Of a stretch of DNA of 64,000 bases, positions 46,205 through 58,149 are shown in pieces. Source of the stretch: Deuterostichococcus epilithicus (taxonomy: Eukaryota > Chlorophyta > Trebouxiophyceae > Prasiolales > Stichococcaceae); contig JAVTLE010000010.1 of assembly GCA_033439295.1 (NCBI GenBank), forward strand, positions 1,302,001 through 1,366,000, in the 5' to 3' direction. The translations under genes were made by a program, and so were the position numbers. Numbering within the stretch: the stretch's first letter is position 1; every line of letters begins with the position of its first letter. The notes under the pieces were generated by a model. It worked only from the letters and a program-made list of their open reading frames with translations. It was not told where the DNA came from and made no database searches.

Positions 46205-48364
46205 ATGGGCGACTACCACACCACCTACAAGGACCCAGAAGGCACCACGACCGAATGGGACGACATCCAGGTGCCTCCAGGCAAACTGCCGCAGCACACG
46301 GTGACTCTGCGCGGTTGTATTAGTTTTCGACGCGATGATGGGCGGGCGCCAGCCACTGCAATTCAGTTCCAAAGCTCACACTCACCAGCTGTGAAACGAC
46401 GGTGGGAACTCGCTCATATTACAGGTGAAGCTGGGCAACAAGGCGCCTAAGGAGAAACCCAAACGGGCGGCGCCGTGGGTCGGATCGGCGGATGATTCGG
46501 CGGCGGCGCAGCGCGACTCGGCCTGGCTGGAGGACCGCACCGCCGACGAGCTGGAGGAGCTCGGGGACGAGTTCGATGACGACCGCGGCCTGGAGGCCTA
46601 CAGGTGCGCCTGCGCAAAACCACCATGCGTTCTGCATCTGTGCAAGGGTTGCGGTGATCGTCCAGCCGCGATGGCCCGGCGCTTTGTGCCTCACAATACT
46701 GGAGAATGAGGCCAGCCCGGCATGCCCTCAGGAATTTGCTCAGGAAATTGGCGGCGCGGCCTGCGCTGCACTGCAGGGGTAGCATGGGTGAACGGTGCAA
46801 GTGCCGAGGGATCTGCAATGCAGCGCACACAGCCATATTCCTCAGCTCCGCTGGGAGCCCGTGAGCACTGCACGCCTCGCGCAGGCAGCAGCGCATGGCT
46901 GAGCTGAAGATGGCGGCGAAACAGCAGCAGCGCTTTGGCAGCGTGCGCGACATCGGGCGCGCCGACTTTGTGCGGGAGGTCACCAACGCCGGCGCCGACG
47001 TGCATGTAGTGGTTCACCTGCACAAGGACGGGTGAGGGTCTTGCCGATGCACATGTTGCTGTGTTTGACTTGCTCACAGGTTGCATCACCCTGCGGCCGG
47101 CGCTGGACTCAGTGTGGACCAAATCAACGCGGGTTGGCCACGTCACAGAATGCCTTCATCAAGGCGCAGTACACGTCGCATAGCGGCCGGGGGCCGCACG
47201 GCCCTCGTGTCGGACTGGATGCTCCCAGGCTTGGCCGGCTGAGGCATGGTAATCCCTACCGTGTGTAGCCTGGAGGGCTGGGCTGACAGCCATGACGTTT
47301 GATGAACTGAACTGCATCCATTCTTTAACCGGTGCAGCCTGGAGGTGTGCCAGCTGCTGGGCGGCGCAATGGATGTGCTGGCGGAGCGCTACCCCGGCAC
47401 CAAGTTCCTGCGCATCGTGTCCACAGACTGCGTCCCTGGGTGAGAGCTGGGAACCTCAGCAGGCCCAGGAAGCTGACGTCAACGATTGCTGTTTGGCGTA
47501 AAGCCAGATAACGCAGGCTTATGTTTGAGCAGCTCGTCGTGGGCAGTGGAAGGCCTGTTACAGTGCTGTTTAGCTTGGAGACCGGGTCCACTTGGTAATC
47601 TTTTTCCCAGAGCTCTGCACGGTGGCGGCTTAAGAACTGGACCATAAATCCAGACGGCAGGTGATTGTAATGACTCGGAGGTCAGCTGTACATTTGGCTG
47701 GCACGGGCGGGTTGCTGTGGCAACAGGCTGCTCCTCCAATGCGCAGGTACCCGGACATGAACCTGCCAACGGTGCTGCTGTACCACAACACCAAGTGTCT
47801 GCAGACGCTCGTGGGCCTGATGCCCTACGGCGGCCGCACCCTCACCCCGGAACGTGTGTCTCAAGTGCCTGGAATACCAGATTGCGACTTTTCAACCCCC
47901 CCTTGAAGCTTGTATTACTCGCAGCGGCCAGTTTGTCCTGCATGCAAAACGTATGCTTGCAGCAGCCATTTGTGGTCAAACACCTGCAACTGCCGTTCAC
48001 ATCGAGCGCTGCGCTCGCTGCATGTTTGATCGTGTCATGGCCACGCAGAGGTGGCGTTCACGCTCAATCGGCATGGCCCCTTCTGCAAGGCGGTGGGCGA
48101 GGAGCAGAAGGAGGTGGCAGAAGAGGACATTAAGGTGCGTCCCCAGACGCCGAAAGCTGAAGAGCAACGACACAAAGGCCGACTCAAGCTCGGTGGATAT
48201 CGAGTGCTCAGGTGCTTTGGCGGTTGTCATGCCAGCCTAGGCTGTTGCACACTGCAGCGGCTTGAGCCCTTGGTTGGTGCCTGGTGCTGCAGGCCTTGAT
48301 ACAGCGGCTGGCACAGGCAAAGGCGGCGGAGCTTGAGGCAGCGCAGGGGGGCGGGAACGGCTGA
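46205..48364 (+). CDS. PDCL3: Phosducin-like protein 3 (PLP3/PDCL3)
   Basis: A thioredoxin-fold co-chaperone of the CCT/TRiC chaperonin needed for tubulin folding. Seven exons close to 252 aa: 46205-46270, 46425-46603, 46885-47031, 47338-47439, 47747-47853, 48049-48134, 48293-48364. It opens MGDYHTTYKDPEGTTTEWDD, nearly the plant PLP3 start, then an acidic N-terminal region (DELEELGDEFDDDRGLEAYR), RFGSVRDIGRADFVREVTNA (start of the thioredoxin fold), VVVHLHKDG, RYPGTKFLRIVSTDCVPG, YPDMNLPTVLLYHN and LMPYGGRTLTPE. The Cys-Gln-Leu-Leu in place of the thioredoxin redox pair agrees with a non-enzymatic role. The C-terminus is slightly longer than in plants and ends GGGNG. Confidence 0.95.
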
Positions 48365-48600
48365 CATTGCTACAATTGCAAGGCGCTGTTGCATGGCGCT
48401 GGATGTTGAGTGTCGTGTGGTCATGTTTTCAGGAGCGGCATTCTGTGAGCTACAGCCGACTTCACCTGCGTCAGGGTGTTTTGTCAGGTCCTTTGACACT
48501 GTTTGACACGGAGATTATCATGCTCAAGCCACACGTATGACGACCTTGCAATTCAACTAGGTACCAGAAAGCCTGCATAGAGCGCTGCTCCAACCTACAT

Positions 48601-50835
48601 CTAGATGGAGGCCGCTAGGGCATCGATCGCTGTTGCGACCTCTTGTCGCGAGGTGATGGCTTCCCGCTGCTGCGCCTCCAGCTTAACATCCTGCAGATAG
48701 ACGAGGGGCCACTTGGGAACCTTTGCAAGACGACAATGGTGCTCCTGCGCATGCAGTGCACCGACCAGATCTGCCCCGTAAGGCTGCAGACAGGCGGCCA
48801 AGGAGCTGCCGCCAAGCACTGCTAGCATGCCCCTGGCCCCGACGCACAGACACTAGCCGAGCACAGCATCGCAGTTCGGCAGCATGTGGCATGCGCGAGC
48901 GAAGTATTGGGCAGGGCAGGGCAGGACACATCGGGTGGCGGAAACGCACCGTCGGCGGGGCGCCGGACCGCACCAGCTCCAGGCGCTGCGCAAACAGCCG
49001 GGCGCTGGCAGCGGTGGCCAGCGCGTCCTTTTCCACGAGCGCCTTCAGCTGCGTCGCCTTGCCGACGCCCGCGAGTGCTTCCAGCTTCCGCAGCGCGTCC
49101 CGCAGCTGCGCAAGACGAAAGTGCCACCCGCTCACATCGCAGCACTCCTCGACCTCCACAGCGAACGGAAAATGATCACACAATACAAGGCGCGACTGAA
49201 GCCTCTGAGCGCTGATGCTCGTGAAAGAAACATGTGCAAGAGCGCCTCAAAACACTGCTCGCCGGGACTGATGTCGTGGGAGCGGGGGCGCACGGCACCT
49301 TCTCGCTGCTGCTGGCCAGCACCGCATCGGTGTGGGTTTTGGTGGCCAGCACGTCCTCTGCCGTCACCCCCGGCCGCTCGAAGAGCGACTCCAGTGAACC
49401 CAACGCCTTGCGCCGCTCTGCGCGTCGCAGAGTGCAAGGTTGAACACGAAACTTCGAAACGAAACGAAACATTATGTTTTCAACTCTGGCCGCTCGCACA
49501 GCAACGCCCGCGTCACGCATCAGGATCGTTACCAACAAGGCACTTTTGGAACGCATTTGGGGTTGGCCTTTCCTGGAACCTTGCTCCATTCAGTTGCAGG
49601 AGCTGACGTCTGCCGACAGGGACAGTGCTGCGGCGAGGAGCCAGCACATCAGCAAACCGCAGCGGGATGCAGGATGGCAGTGTGGCGGCATGCTCATGCG
49701 GGACGCGTTCTGGGAGGCTTGGCATCTCCCTCCCAACGACGGCACGCGCCTGCAAACAGCGCCGAGGCTCGGGCGGCCACCGCGCCGGCCTGGCTGCGGC
49801 CGTGCGCCTCGCTCGCGGCGCCAGGCCGCACCAGGCTGAAGTCGGAGCGCAGGAACACAGCCACGGCGCCGAGCACCGCCGCCAGGGAGGCGGCCCACAG
49901 CAGCGGCTCGCGCGCCCATGCGAAGGGCGGCTGCTGGTAGCGCACCTGCGGGCAGGCGGATGCAGAGCCGTGTGGAAGGGCGCGTCAGGCGAGAGTCCCG
50001 TGCATCCGACCAACTGTGACGTGACGAGGGCGAGGCCGTGGCACGGGTGGCTGATGCAAGGGGAGCAGCCAGAGGCACGGCTCCTGGTGAGGCCGAGACA
50101 AGTGAGTTTGGCATGCACATGCCTCAACGAGGGGGAAGGGAGCGCACCACAAACGGCTGGTGAAGCGCATCGATGACGTTGTTGGCGCGCAGCACCACCA
50201 CCGTGCGCCCCTCCTTGTTCAGGTACGTGTACCTGCAGGTGGAGTGCGGTGGAGAAAGGGTCGAAGACAGGCTGGGGTGCGGTCCGGGCAGCATCTGCGC
50301 AATGGCAGGTGGCAGTCTGGTGCACTGTGCCGCGTCTTTGCAGCGCTGATGGCGCTGCCGAGCTGTCAGCCTCCCTGCTGTCAGCTCCAGTGCTGTCAGG
50401 CCCCGCACGATCAGCAGATGGAGCGTCTGCCATTGGCCGTGTCAAATGCGCATGGTCATCCGCCCCTGACCATGATGGAGCCCTTTGCCATGGTGGAGGG
50501 AGCGGTCGAGACGAGGGTCTGGTTGTAGCATGCGGGTTGTGCATGGCGGCATGATCCCGAAGCCACAGGTCGCGGCGTGCCGGGGCACGCCGCGGCAGGC
50601 AGCGAGTCCAAAGGCGCTGGCCCCTCAGCCGAACAAGAGGCTGCGGGTCGGTGTTGCGTGGCAGTCCGGAGGGACTTCAAGCGCCGAGGCCATTGTCTGG
50701 CGGCGCGCTTGCGCACCCACGCTGAAAGCAACGTGTGCATTGGCAGTGGACTTCTGGCGAGCTCAAGTGACCAGTGCAGGTCCGACTGGCTGCCCCCGCG
50801 CGGTCGCGACCGCCGCCGCCGCCGCCGCCGCTGCC

Positions 50836-50868
<33 letters not shown>

Positions 50869-53800
50869 CTTTCTCAGCCACATCGTTTGCGACTCGGTCA
50901 GGTCAGGATGCAGAAGGCGGCCTCCCAAACAAGTGCTCACTTGGGCTCGAAGGACAGCTCGACCTCGAAGGGCGCCTCGACGCCGATGTCGTACGCGCCC
51001 TCTGGCAGCACCACCTGCGGATGCAGGCCAGTAACGCACTTGTCTGCAAGCCGATTGTCGTGCCAGACACCAAAAAAAAACCCCCCACCACTCTGTCAAC
51101 AGTTGCCCAACGACGACTGCGGCACTTGCAATCCCATTTCCTCTCGTGTGTTCGGATGCATCGCAGCAAGAACCTGGTGGGCAGGTTTGTTTCGCAAGAA
51201 CAACATGGTCCAGCCAGCCTGTGACGCAGCGCATCACATTCATTGCGCACCCTGATGGTCTGCTCGTCCGTGACGAGGCCCTTGACATGCGGCGAGAAGG
51301 TGTAGACGAGCTCCTTGCGGCCGTCGGCCGCGCGGCTCGAGAACAGCCGCAGCGGCACCTCGAAGCCGTACACAAAGTCCGTTGACCAGCCTCCGTATAG
51401 CGGGATGCGCGGCAGCAGCGCCACCGACGTCTGCGTTGAAAAGCATTCCAATGGTGGACACGGCGTGCTAGGTTCATCCTTGGCTATGTGGTGTCAGGTA
51501 GGTAGCGCCTGGCGGAGCTTACGTACGCCAGCAGCAGGAGCAGGCATGCCGCCAGGGCAGGCGTGCCGCTGGAAGGCGCTGCAGCAGACGGTCTCTACGC
51601 GCAGACAGCTCGGCGGAAGTTCAGCGCACCCCCTGCTTGGTGAAACGCATGGCAGATGTGGACACATTGCCGATGGTGTCCCTGAAGTACACGTGGCGCG
51701 CCTGCGCGGGCGCGTCCGCCGGCAGCTCCTGCGCAGGCGGACGGGTTCTGGTCAGGATTATGGTCAGTTTTTCTCATGTGCCAGCACACCGGTGTTGGTC
51801 CACGACGGCGACGGCGACGGGAGGCACACCGGACCCGTGCGCCTCGGCTGCAGTCGCGACTGCAGTAAGGGCGGTGCCCGGGCGGCAGCGGCATCACAGT
51901 GGCGGGCAGGGGCGGCGCCACAGGAGAAACTGATGCTCCCCTCTGCAGAGCTGTGGGCTGAGCGTTCTGCAGCTCGATCAGTGCTGTTGTGGGTCACGCA
52001 GCCGCCCAGCAGCGAGGCTCACCCTGAAGGAGGTCTGCGCATAGCGGCCGGGATCTGACTGGTAGTCCAGCCGAGACCAGGAGCCCACCAGCTTGGCGCC
52101 GCCGTGCGTCTGCGGGCACATGAAATGGGGGCTTGAGGGTTTATTGGCGGGGAGCAAGTGCACCATGCAGCCGCCCCACCTGCCCGACCGCAGTGTGAGT
52201 GGGCCGACAGGACGGCCGTGAGGTGCAACAGAAATCGCCCAGGTGCAGGCCTGGCGCCCTCCTCCAGCTGACAAGCACCGTTTAAGAGCTTTGAGAGGCA
52301 GCAAAGCTCGCAGGTCCCAACAGCGACCGACAGCAACACCGACAGCGACATGCACGGTGTCGAGAACACATACCACTACATAGCGCTCTTCCACATGCAG
52401 CTTGCCCCAGACGACGTCCAGCGTACGCTCCAGGGTGGTGGCCACCGCGAAGGGCGCGTTGTTCACAAAGTGCAGCTCCACCGGCGCGAGCGCCAGCGGC
52501 GCCACGTCGGCAAACGGGCCATAGAAGGCGGTGCGGCCCCGTTTCTCCAGCTGCTCGTGCTTGGTGACGCTGATGAGGTCGCCCGCCACCTCGAACTGCA
52601 ATGTGTCACAGGTAGAAGACATACAAACCGTTATTGGTACAGTCAAGCCGCACAGTGCTTTGTGAGCTGATCAGGTCGCACATCACCGCAACCTGCACGG
52701 CGCCAGAGAAGGAAGATACTGAGCTTGGAAGTGGAGCTGCATTCCGCTTGGGAACGTTGATGAGGTGGCCTGCCACCTCGAACTGCATGGCGTGGAAGAG
52801 CAAGACAACCCAATAGTGGTATTCCAGGCGCGTCGCGCTTAATGAAGCGGGTCCCATCTACAGGCTTTCGACTGGGGCCCCCTGGCTTGCTGAAGACGGC
52901 GTTGCCGGTCCACACACGACAGCTGAGCCAGATCGAAGGGAGGTCGCACCTTGACGCCCTGGCTGGCGATGGGGTGGGGCGACAGCGCAAACATGTTGCC
53001 CTTGTACAGCACCCGCTGCGGGTCGCCCTGCGTCACCGTCTTGGGGAAGGGCGCCTGGAAGCGCAACAGCAATCACGGGAGTGAGATCGAAGGTGCTGCC
53101 TGAGCTCCAAAGAGCGGACGAGAAGGAAGACGACGGCCATGCCGCTGACAGCGGGCAGAAGCACATCAGAGGGTTGAGCACATCAGGCGTCAAGGGAGCC
53201 AGTGCAGAGCGTGATTGCGCCTTCTGAAAGCTGCTGAGATCTGCTGGGAGATCATATTGTTGGATGACTCAGCGATAGCGCATACAGCCAGCCTGCAGTG
53301 TCCCCCAATGTCCTCACCTGCAGCTTCGTGTAGACAGCCGAGACCGTGATTGGCGCCGTCGCACCCGCTGCTAGCTTGGCACTATTGCCCCCATTGGCCG
53401 GGACGTCCACGCACACGATGCCGGCGGGCGTGCCAGCCACCGCCTTTGGCAGCCTCTGTAAACGCAGAGCAGGGGCGGCTCATCCCTCAACCGCAATTTT
53501 AGAAGATGATCGTTCAAGCAATGCGTGTGCAGTGCGGTGCAGTGCAGTACAGTGCAGTGCATCTCGTGTTGCAGATCTACAACAGTCTCACCGTTTGAAA
53601 GCTCGGGACTGCGCCGTCAGATTCGGTAGACACCTGCAAAGCGCACAGCGGACAGTGTTTGGCAGTGGTGCATGCAATGTGAAACAGCAGCGCTAACTCA
53701 CGTCGCGATGACCTGGCGCCACAATATGAAACTTCAAACGTTTCCGTCGAAGAGACTCACTGCGAGGTACGCCAGGTGCGGCACGTGTTCCTCCAGCGTG

Positions 53801-54107
53801 CACCATTGGAAGGTAGACACTGCCGTCTTGCCGGTGTTTGTCAGCATGAGCTGGTCCACTGCCACCACGAACTGGTTTTTGAGGCTGACCTGCGGCCCAA
53901 GCGCAATTGGATCGTCGTGTGTATCTGCAAGGGTACGATCCTTCAGTGTGATGCATGCTGCAATGGCAGGATCTAGGCAGGCTCAGGGATCAGTCAGCGC
54001 CGCGCCTGCCGCTCGTAGCGGTCGATCTTGATCTCTGCCGACACAGGTGCGAACGCTACAACACATGCAAGCAAGGCGATGGCTGCTGCCAGGTGAAGCC
54101 GCTCCAT
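48601..54107 (-). CDS. OST1: OST1 / ribophorin I, oligosaccharyltransferase subunit
   Basis: Type I ER membrane subunit of the oligosaccharyltransferase that N-glycosylates nascent proteins. Fifteen exons close to 599 aa (human RPN1 is 607): 54107-54006, 53889-53761, 53633-53592, 53455-53318, 53054-52950, 52595-52374, 52109-52023, 51728-51630, 51430-51251, 51014-50941, 50232-50148, 49945-49750, 49417-49299, 49105-48974, 48690-48601. The N-terminus is a signal peptide (MERLHLAAAIALLACVVAFA). Family blocks: LTNTGKTAVSTFQWC, VTVSAVYTKLQ-type strands, FYGPFADVAPLALAPVELHF, NNAPFAVATTLERTLDVVWG, ARHVYFRDTIGNVSTS, IPLYGGWSTDFVYGFEVPLR, VVLPEGAYDIGVEAPF, one transmembrane helix (LLWAASLAAVLGAVAVFL) and a cytosolic coiled-coil tail (LRDALRKLEALAGVGKATQL). 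Introns after exons 1 and 12 start with GC. Confidence 0.95.
50808..50866 (+). repeat. (GCC)n/(CTG)10 microsatellite in OST1 intron
   Basis: A run of CCG/GCC units followed by ten CTG units, non-coding, between two OST1 exons; on the OST1 sense strand it reads CAG then GGC. Confidence 0.9.
52570..52787 (-). repeat. Duplicated acceptor and exon start in OST1
   Basis: The exon start FEVAGDLISV with its acceptor (52570-52600) is echoed 187 bp upstream in the intron at 52757-52787, matching 28 of 31 bases and reading FEVAGHLINV after an intact CAG. Confidence 0.9.
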
Positions 54108-54692
54108 CCTCCTGCGCCGCTCTATCAATTCCGATGCTAGATCAACTTCATCGGGCGTCAGGGTCCTGCCAGGTCACGGATCCCGCAGCCTCTTGGAACC
54201 GGTGCTCAGCTCTTCAGAGCACCAGATGGATGTTCCTGCAGGTCCTCACCGGACAGCTGCGCCTTATGGCTTCTGGCATCACGGGCTGCAACGCCGTGGT
54301 GACATACGGCGCCACTACGCTTCAGACGCAAAACCCTGTAGCCGTATATCAGGGTTTGGAGTCCCGTCGAGGCTGCCGAGAGTTGGTGTCATCGCTTCGC
54401 CCGAGCTCTTGACTCGGCTGAGGTCTGCCTCCTCGACGTCCCACAGAGCAGAAAAGCTCAGCTGAATGACTCTGTGATCGAAGAAGTGACGCTTTCTTCT
54501 TTGCAGCAGATTCTTTCAGGCAGCAGAGCTCCTTTGAAGCAGTGCGACCGTGGTGTCGTGCAAAGTTCATTCACAACGGAAGCAATTATTGAAGAATTAT
54601 ACCAGCAGCAATATACTCAGTGATAGTATCAGCGGTGGTGAGGTGACTGCACACGCGAACATTTGCGGAGTGCACCTAGGTTGCTCGCAAAG
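54108..54692. other. Divergent intergenic region (OST1 / OTU)
   Basis: 585 bp expected to hold both promoters and 5' UTRs. It is less GC-rich around 54480-54640 (several TTATT/ATAC patches). No specific motif is assigned. Confidence 0.5.
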
Positions 54693-57591
54693 ATGGGTGA
54701 GTCGCAGTCGAGCTCTCCTGGCGCTGTCCCGGCAACTGCTCTTCGAGTCGTCATGGCACATTCTGGCTGCTAGCCGATGCAGAACGATAGTCGTGACGGT
54801 CCCGCGGTGGACATTGCACATTCAACCCCTCACCAGAACTGGTAGATCCGGGACGTGGCATCGGGCTTGAAAGGCTGGGGGGCCATGAAACCGTGAGCAG
54901 GAGGCTCGTAGAACCAACGTCGTCTGACGTCTTGCTCATTCTGATGTTGGGGACGTAGATTTGGTCATGCTTCATATGCCTGAATGTCCACCCTTGTGTG
55001 CCGAGTCCGCTGCCTCCTGGTCACAGCGCCGTCTCTTGCACACGGACCAGGGCCCGCGGCTGTGCACACAGCAGAACTCAGGGTGGACCCACGACACGGC
55101 TCGGGGACCGGATCTTTCTTGTGCCTTGGCATGCACGACGGTACGCCGCGCTGACTCTGCGTGGGGGCTGAGTCCATCGGGCTGAATGTGCACGCAGGCG
55201 GCGAGTTGCAGCCCTTCTTTGCGCAGCGCAAGATCGACCCGGGCGCCAGCATGAAGAGCAACCAGTTCGTGAGCCCAGCACCAGACACACGGGCTGACCA
55301 TGAGCTCGCAATCGCACTCGCACGGCTGGAGCACCAGCAGGGGGCGGGTGCCGCAGCAGTCTCGCGCGCCTCAGCGACAGCAGCCCAGCCCGCGGGGCGG
55401 CCCGGCGCACTGCGCATGCCTGGAGGCAGCGCGCCGGCGGCGCCTCCCGGTCAGAATGGCAGCCAGTACGGCGGCAACAGCAACAACAGCAGCGACAGTC
55501 AGTATGACGGCTTTCGTGGACCCGCTGGCGGCAACCCGCGGGCGCCGCCGCCGCTGCAGTACCCCGGCCACCCGCAGGCCGCGCCGCCGCTGCAGTATGG
55601 CGGCCGCTCGCCGGTGGCGCACCCAAATGGCTACCAGAATGCCTACAGGCCGCCATCGCCGCCCGTCGCCCGCGGCTACAGCATGCAGGGTGAGGCCCCG
55701 GACGGCCATGCCGCTGCCCCGCCTGCGGACATCAGTGCTGCGATTGACAACCTGACGCGCGCAGGCACGCTGCCTCCCCCAACGCCAGCCGACTGAGTGA
55801 TCGCTCCGGCAGTCTGTGTGATCAGGTCCTGCAGAATTGTTGAACCTTGGGCGCCATGCTGCAGGCGGTGGGACGCCGGTGGCATATGAGAACCAGCAGC
55901 AGCAGCAGCCGGACCTGTGGCGCGTGGGCAGCGGCGACCACTATGACGCAGCCCTGGGGCGCCAGATGTCTGGCATCGTCGCCGTGCCGGTGCGGCTCTA
56001 CACGGGAGCGCTTTGCTGTTGCGAGGGCCTGCAGATGGTGCTGTCGATAGTTGAGCCGCAAAGAGGCTGAGAGGCCTGCTGCAGCGGCCTGCATGTCCAG
56101 GACAAACTGGCCGTCGAAGTCAAACCGACAAAGCCTTCAAATCTCCCTCCCTGCAGCACACGCCGCGGGTCAACTACGTCCAGACAGCGCCTGAGACGTC
56201 CGAGATGGCCCGCAAACGGTTCGACGGCGTGCAAGCGACCAACACTTGTGCCACATCCTGCTATGCATTCTGCTGCTGCCGTTTGTTCTCCAGCCCTGCA
56301 CATGTAGGTTTTCCGGTTGGGCTGCAGGCTGGAGCTGCGCCTAAAGAAGTACAACCTGTGCGAGCGGAAGATCAAGGGAGATGGCAACTGCCAGTTCCGA
56401 GCGGGTGCGGCGATTGCTGGCACCATTGTCTTCTTAGCAGGCTTGCAACCCGCCTGACTGATGTGCCGCTGCAGCCTGCTCCCTAATGGTTCCTCGCTGC
56501 TCGACCCTCGGCTGCCATCGACTCCTGACGCACAGGAACCGCGATGGAGAATTGTTACTGCCCACGTCGACATTTAGCACTCACAGAACAGAAGTCCAGG
56601 ATGTGCCCTCTGCTTTCAGCACTGTCGGCTGCCCAAACGTTCTTTTGACAAATGGTCGTTGACGACAGCAACTGTACATGCTGCCGCAGTGGCGGACCAG
56701 CTGTACCGGGACGCAAAATACCACGAGGATGTGCGGCGCATTGCGGTGCATCACCTGCGCTCCAATTCGACCACCTACGCGCAGTTCGTGCCCACCGACT
56801 TCTGGCAGTACTGCTGGGACATGGAGCAGCTGGGTGCGCACCCCTGTAGGGTTTTTCCTTCCCACCCTCCTCCCATCTGCCTTGCCGCCCTCCTCCGGAT
56901 TGAAGGGGTTTAGGGTTCGACACGCCGACAGGTAAGGATTATTGGTGAGCAAAACACCTGGAAATTGGCCAGAGAACGGTGGAAGACGTGGAGTGAACCA
57001 AGCCTTAGGTGCCACCGTCCGTGCCGCGGGCTGTTGGGTTGTTGAGCCCTTCGTCCCCATCCCCACCGGCTTCCTGTTTTCTCGCTTCGATGGGGTTCAG
57101 GCTGCATTTGCTTGCAGCGTGGCGCGTAAGGACCGGCGGCAGAGACCCACTAAAACAGCCGCTCCGCGGGTGACTGTCTGTGCGCTCAATGCAGAATCGT
57201 ATTTCGCACTCCTGCGCAGGCACGTGGGGCGACCACGTCACGCTGCAGGCAATTGCCGATGCATTCGGCCTGCGCATTTGCGTGCTGACCTCCTACCCGG
57301 AGTCGGCGTTCATCGCCATCAAGCCGGCGGCGGAGAAGTCGCACCGCTGTCTCTATCTCAGCTTCTGGGCGGAGGTGAGGGAAAAGAGTGTCTGCATCGC
57401 TTGCAAGCATGCTCATGCAAGTATTCATGTGAGGCTTGACGTGCACCAGCTGCATGAGACGAGTTCGCTTCTTCAGTTTCTCGCATGCATTGCGCCCGCA
57501 GATCCACTACCAGAGCCTCTTCCCGAAGACGGAGCCCCCCCAGAGCAATAAGCTGCTGGGCTCGAAGAAGCTGCACCGCCTGTTTAGCTAG
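54693..57591 (+). CDS. OTU-domain cysteine protease (deubiquitinase), 411 aa
   Basis: A plant-type OTU deubiquitinase. Exons: 54693-54696, 55198-55764, 55865-55989, 56157-56230, 56328-56404, 56690-56833, 57220-57374, 57502-57591. The OTU core shows KIKGDGNCQFRAVADQLYRD (Asp and catalytic Cys at GDGNC), EDVRRIAVHHLRS, DFWQYCWDMEQLGTWGDHVT, LQAIADAFGLRICVLTSYPE and the C-terminal catalytic His block WAEIHYQSLFP. The 190-residue N-terminus is Pro/Gln/Gly/Tyr-rich and disordered; VPHTPRVN precedes the core as in plant homologues. The start is a coding exon of only four bases (ATG G) at a perfect GTGAGT donor, giving MGGELQPFFAQRK; this fits phase but needs transcript proof. Two introns appear to start with GC (after 55764 and 56230). 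The exon end at 56230 is the least certain junction. Confidence 0.9.
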
Positions 57592-58149
57592 CAGCATGCC
57601 AGGCACTTGCAGCAAAAACCCGCCAGAGCAGCTTCGGTTATCTGCCGCCGGGAAACCTAAGGCCTACAGCGTGCTTGGCATTGTGCTGCAGGATTCTTTG
57701 TAGTATCGCCGCCTCTGCATAACTGCAGCATTCATGCTTTCAGCAGTACCCAACGCAAGCTTCGAGGGGCAGGCATCGGTCTTGTTCAATGCGTAGGGTG
57801 CTTGCACGTGTGGTACCACTCTAAACATTTCTGGCAAGTGTGATTGAGGAAATCACACAGATGGTACCTGTCTAGAGGTCGAATCGAATTGAAATGCTTA
57901 ATCAAGGCGCAAGAGAATGCGAAGGACACAAAGAGGATTAGATTGTATTGGCCGACGAAGCACAGTGCAAGCCCCGCAAACAGCCCCATGGAAGCACAGC
58001 GCAAAGTTGCCGCAAGTCACACAGAACTCCAGTTGTTCAGCATGGCACTCGGCCGACTTGTGCTCGGTTCCAGAAGCGTCTACGGCTCCCGCTCAAATAT
58101 CATCAGTGCTGCGGCCATGCCTGCTGCCTTGCGTTATGCTGTCATCAGT
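57592..58149. other. Convergent intergenic region (OTU / VHS-GAT)
   Basis: Two 3' ends meet; AT-rich patch at about 57840-57960. A 72-codon hydrophobic minus-strand open frame (57786-58004) is judged chance within a 3' UTR. Confidence 0.5.

Noticed and set aside
49513-50544. 343-codon minus-strand open frame
   Set aside because: It reads through several OST1 exons and introns in a different frame from the conserved OST1 sequence.
57786-58004. 72-codon hydrophobic open frame resembling a small membrane protein
   Set aside because: Lies in an AT-rich 3' flank of the VHS-GAT gene; T-rich sequence gives hydrophobic codons by chance and no homologue was recognised.
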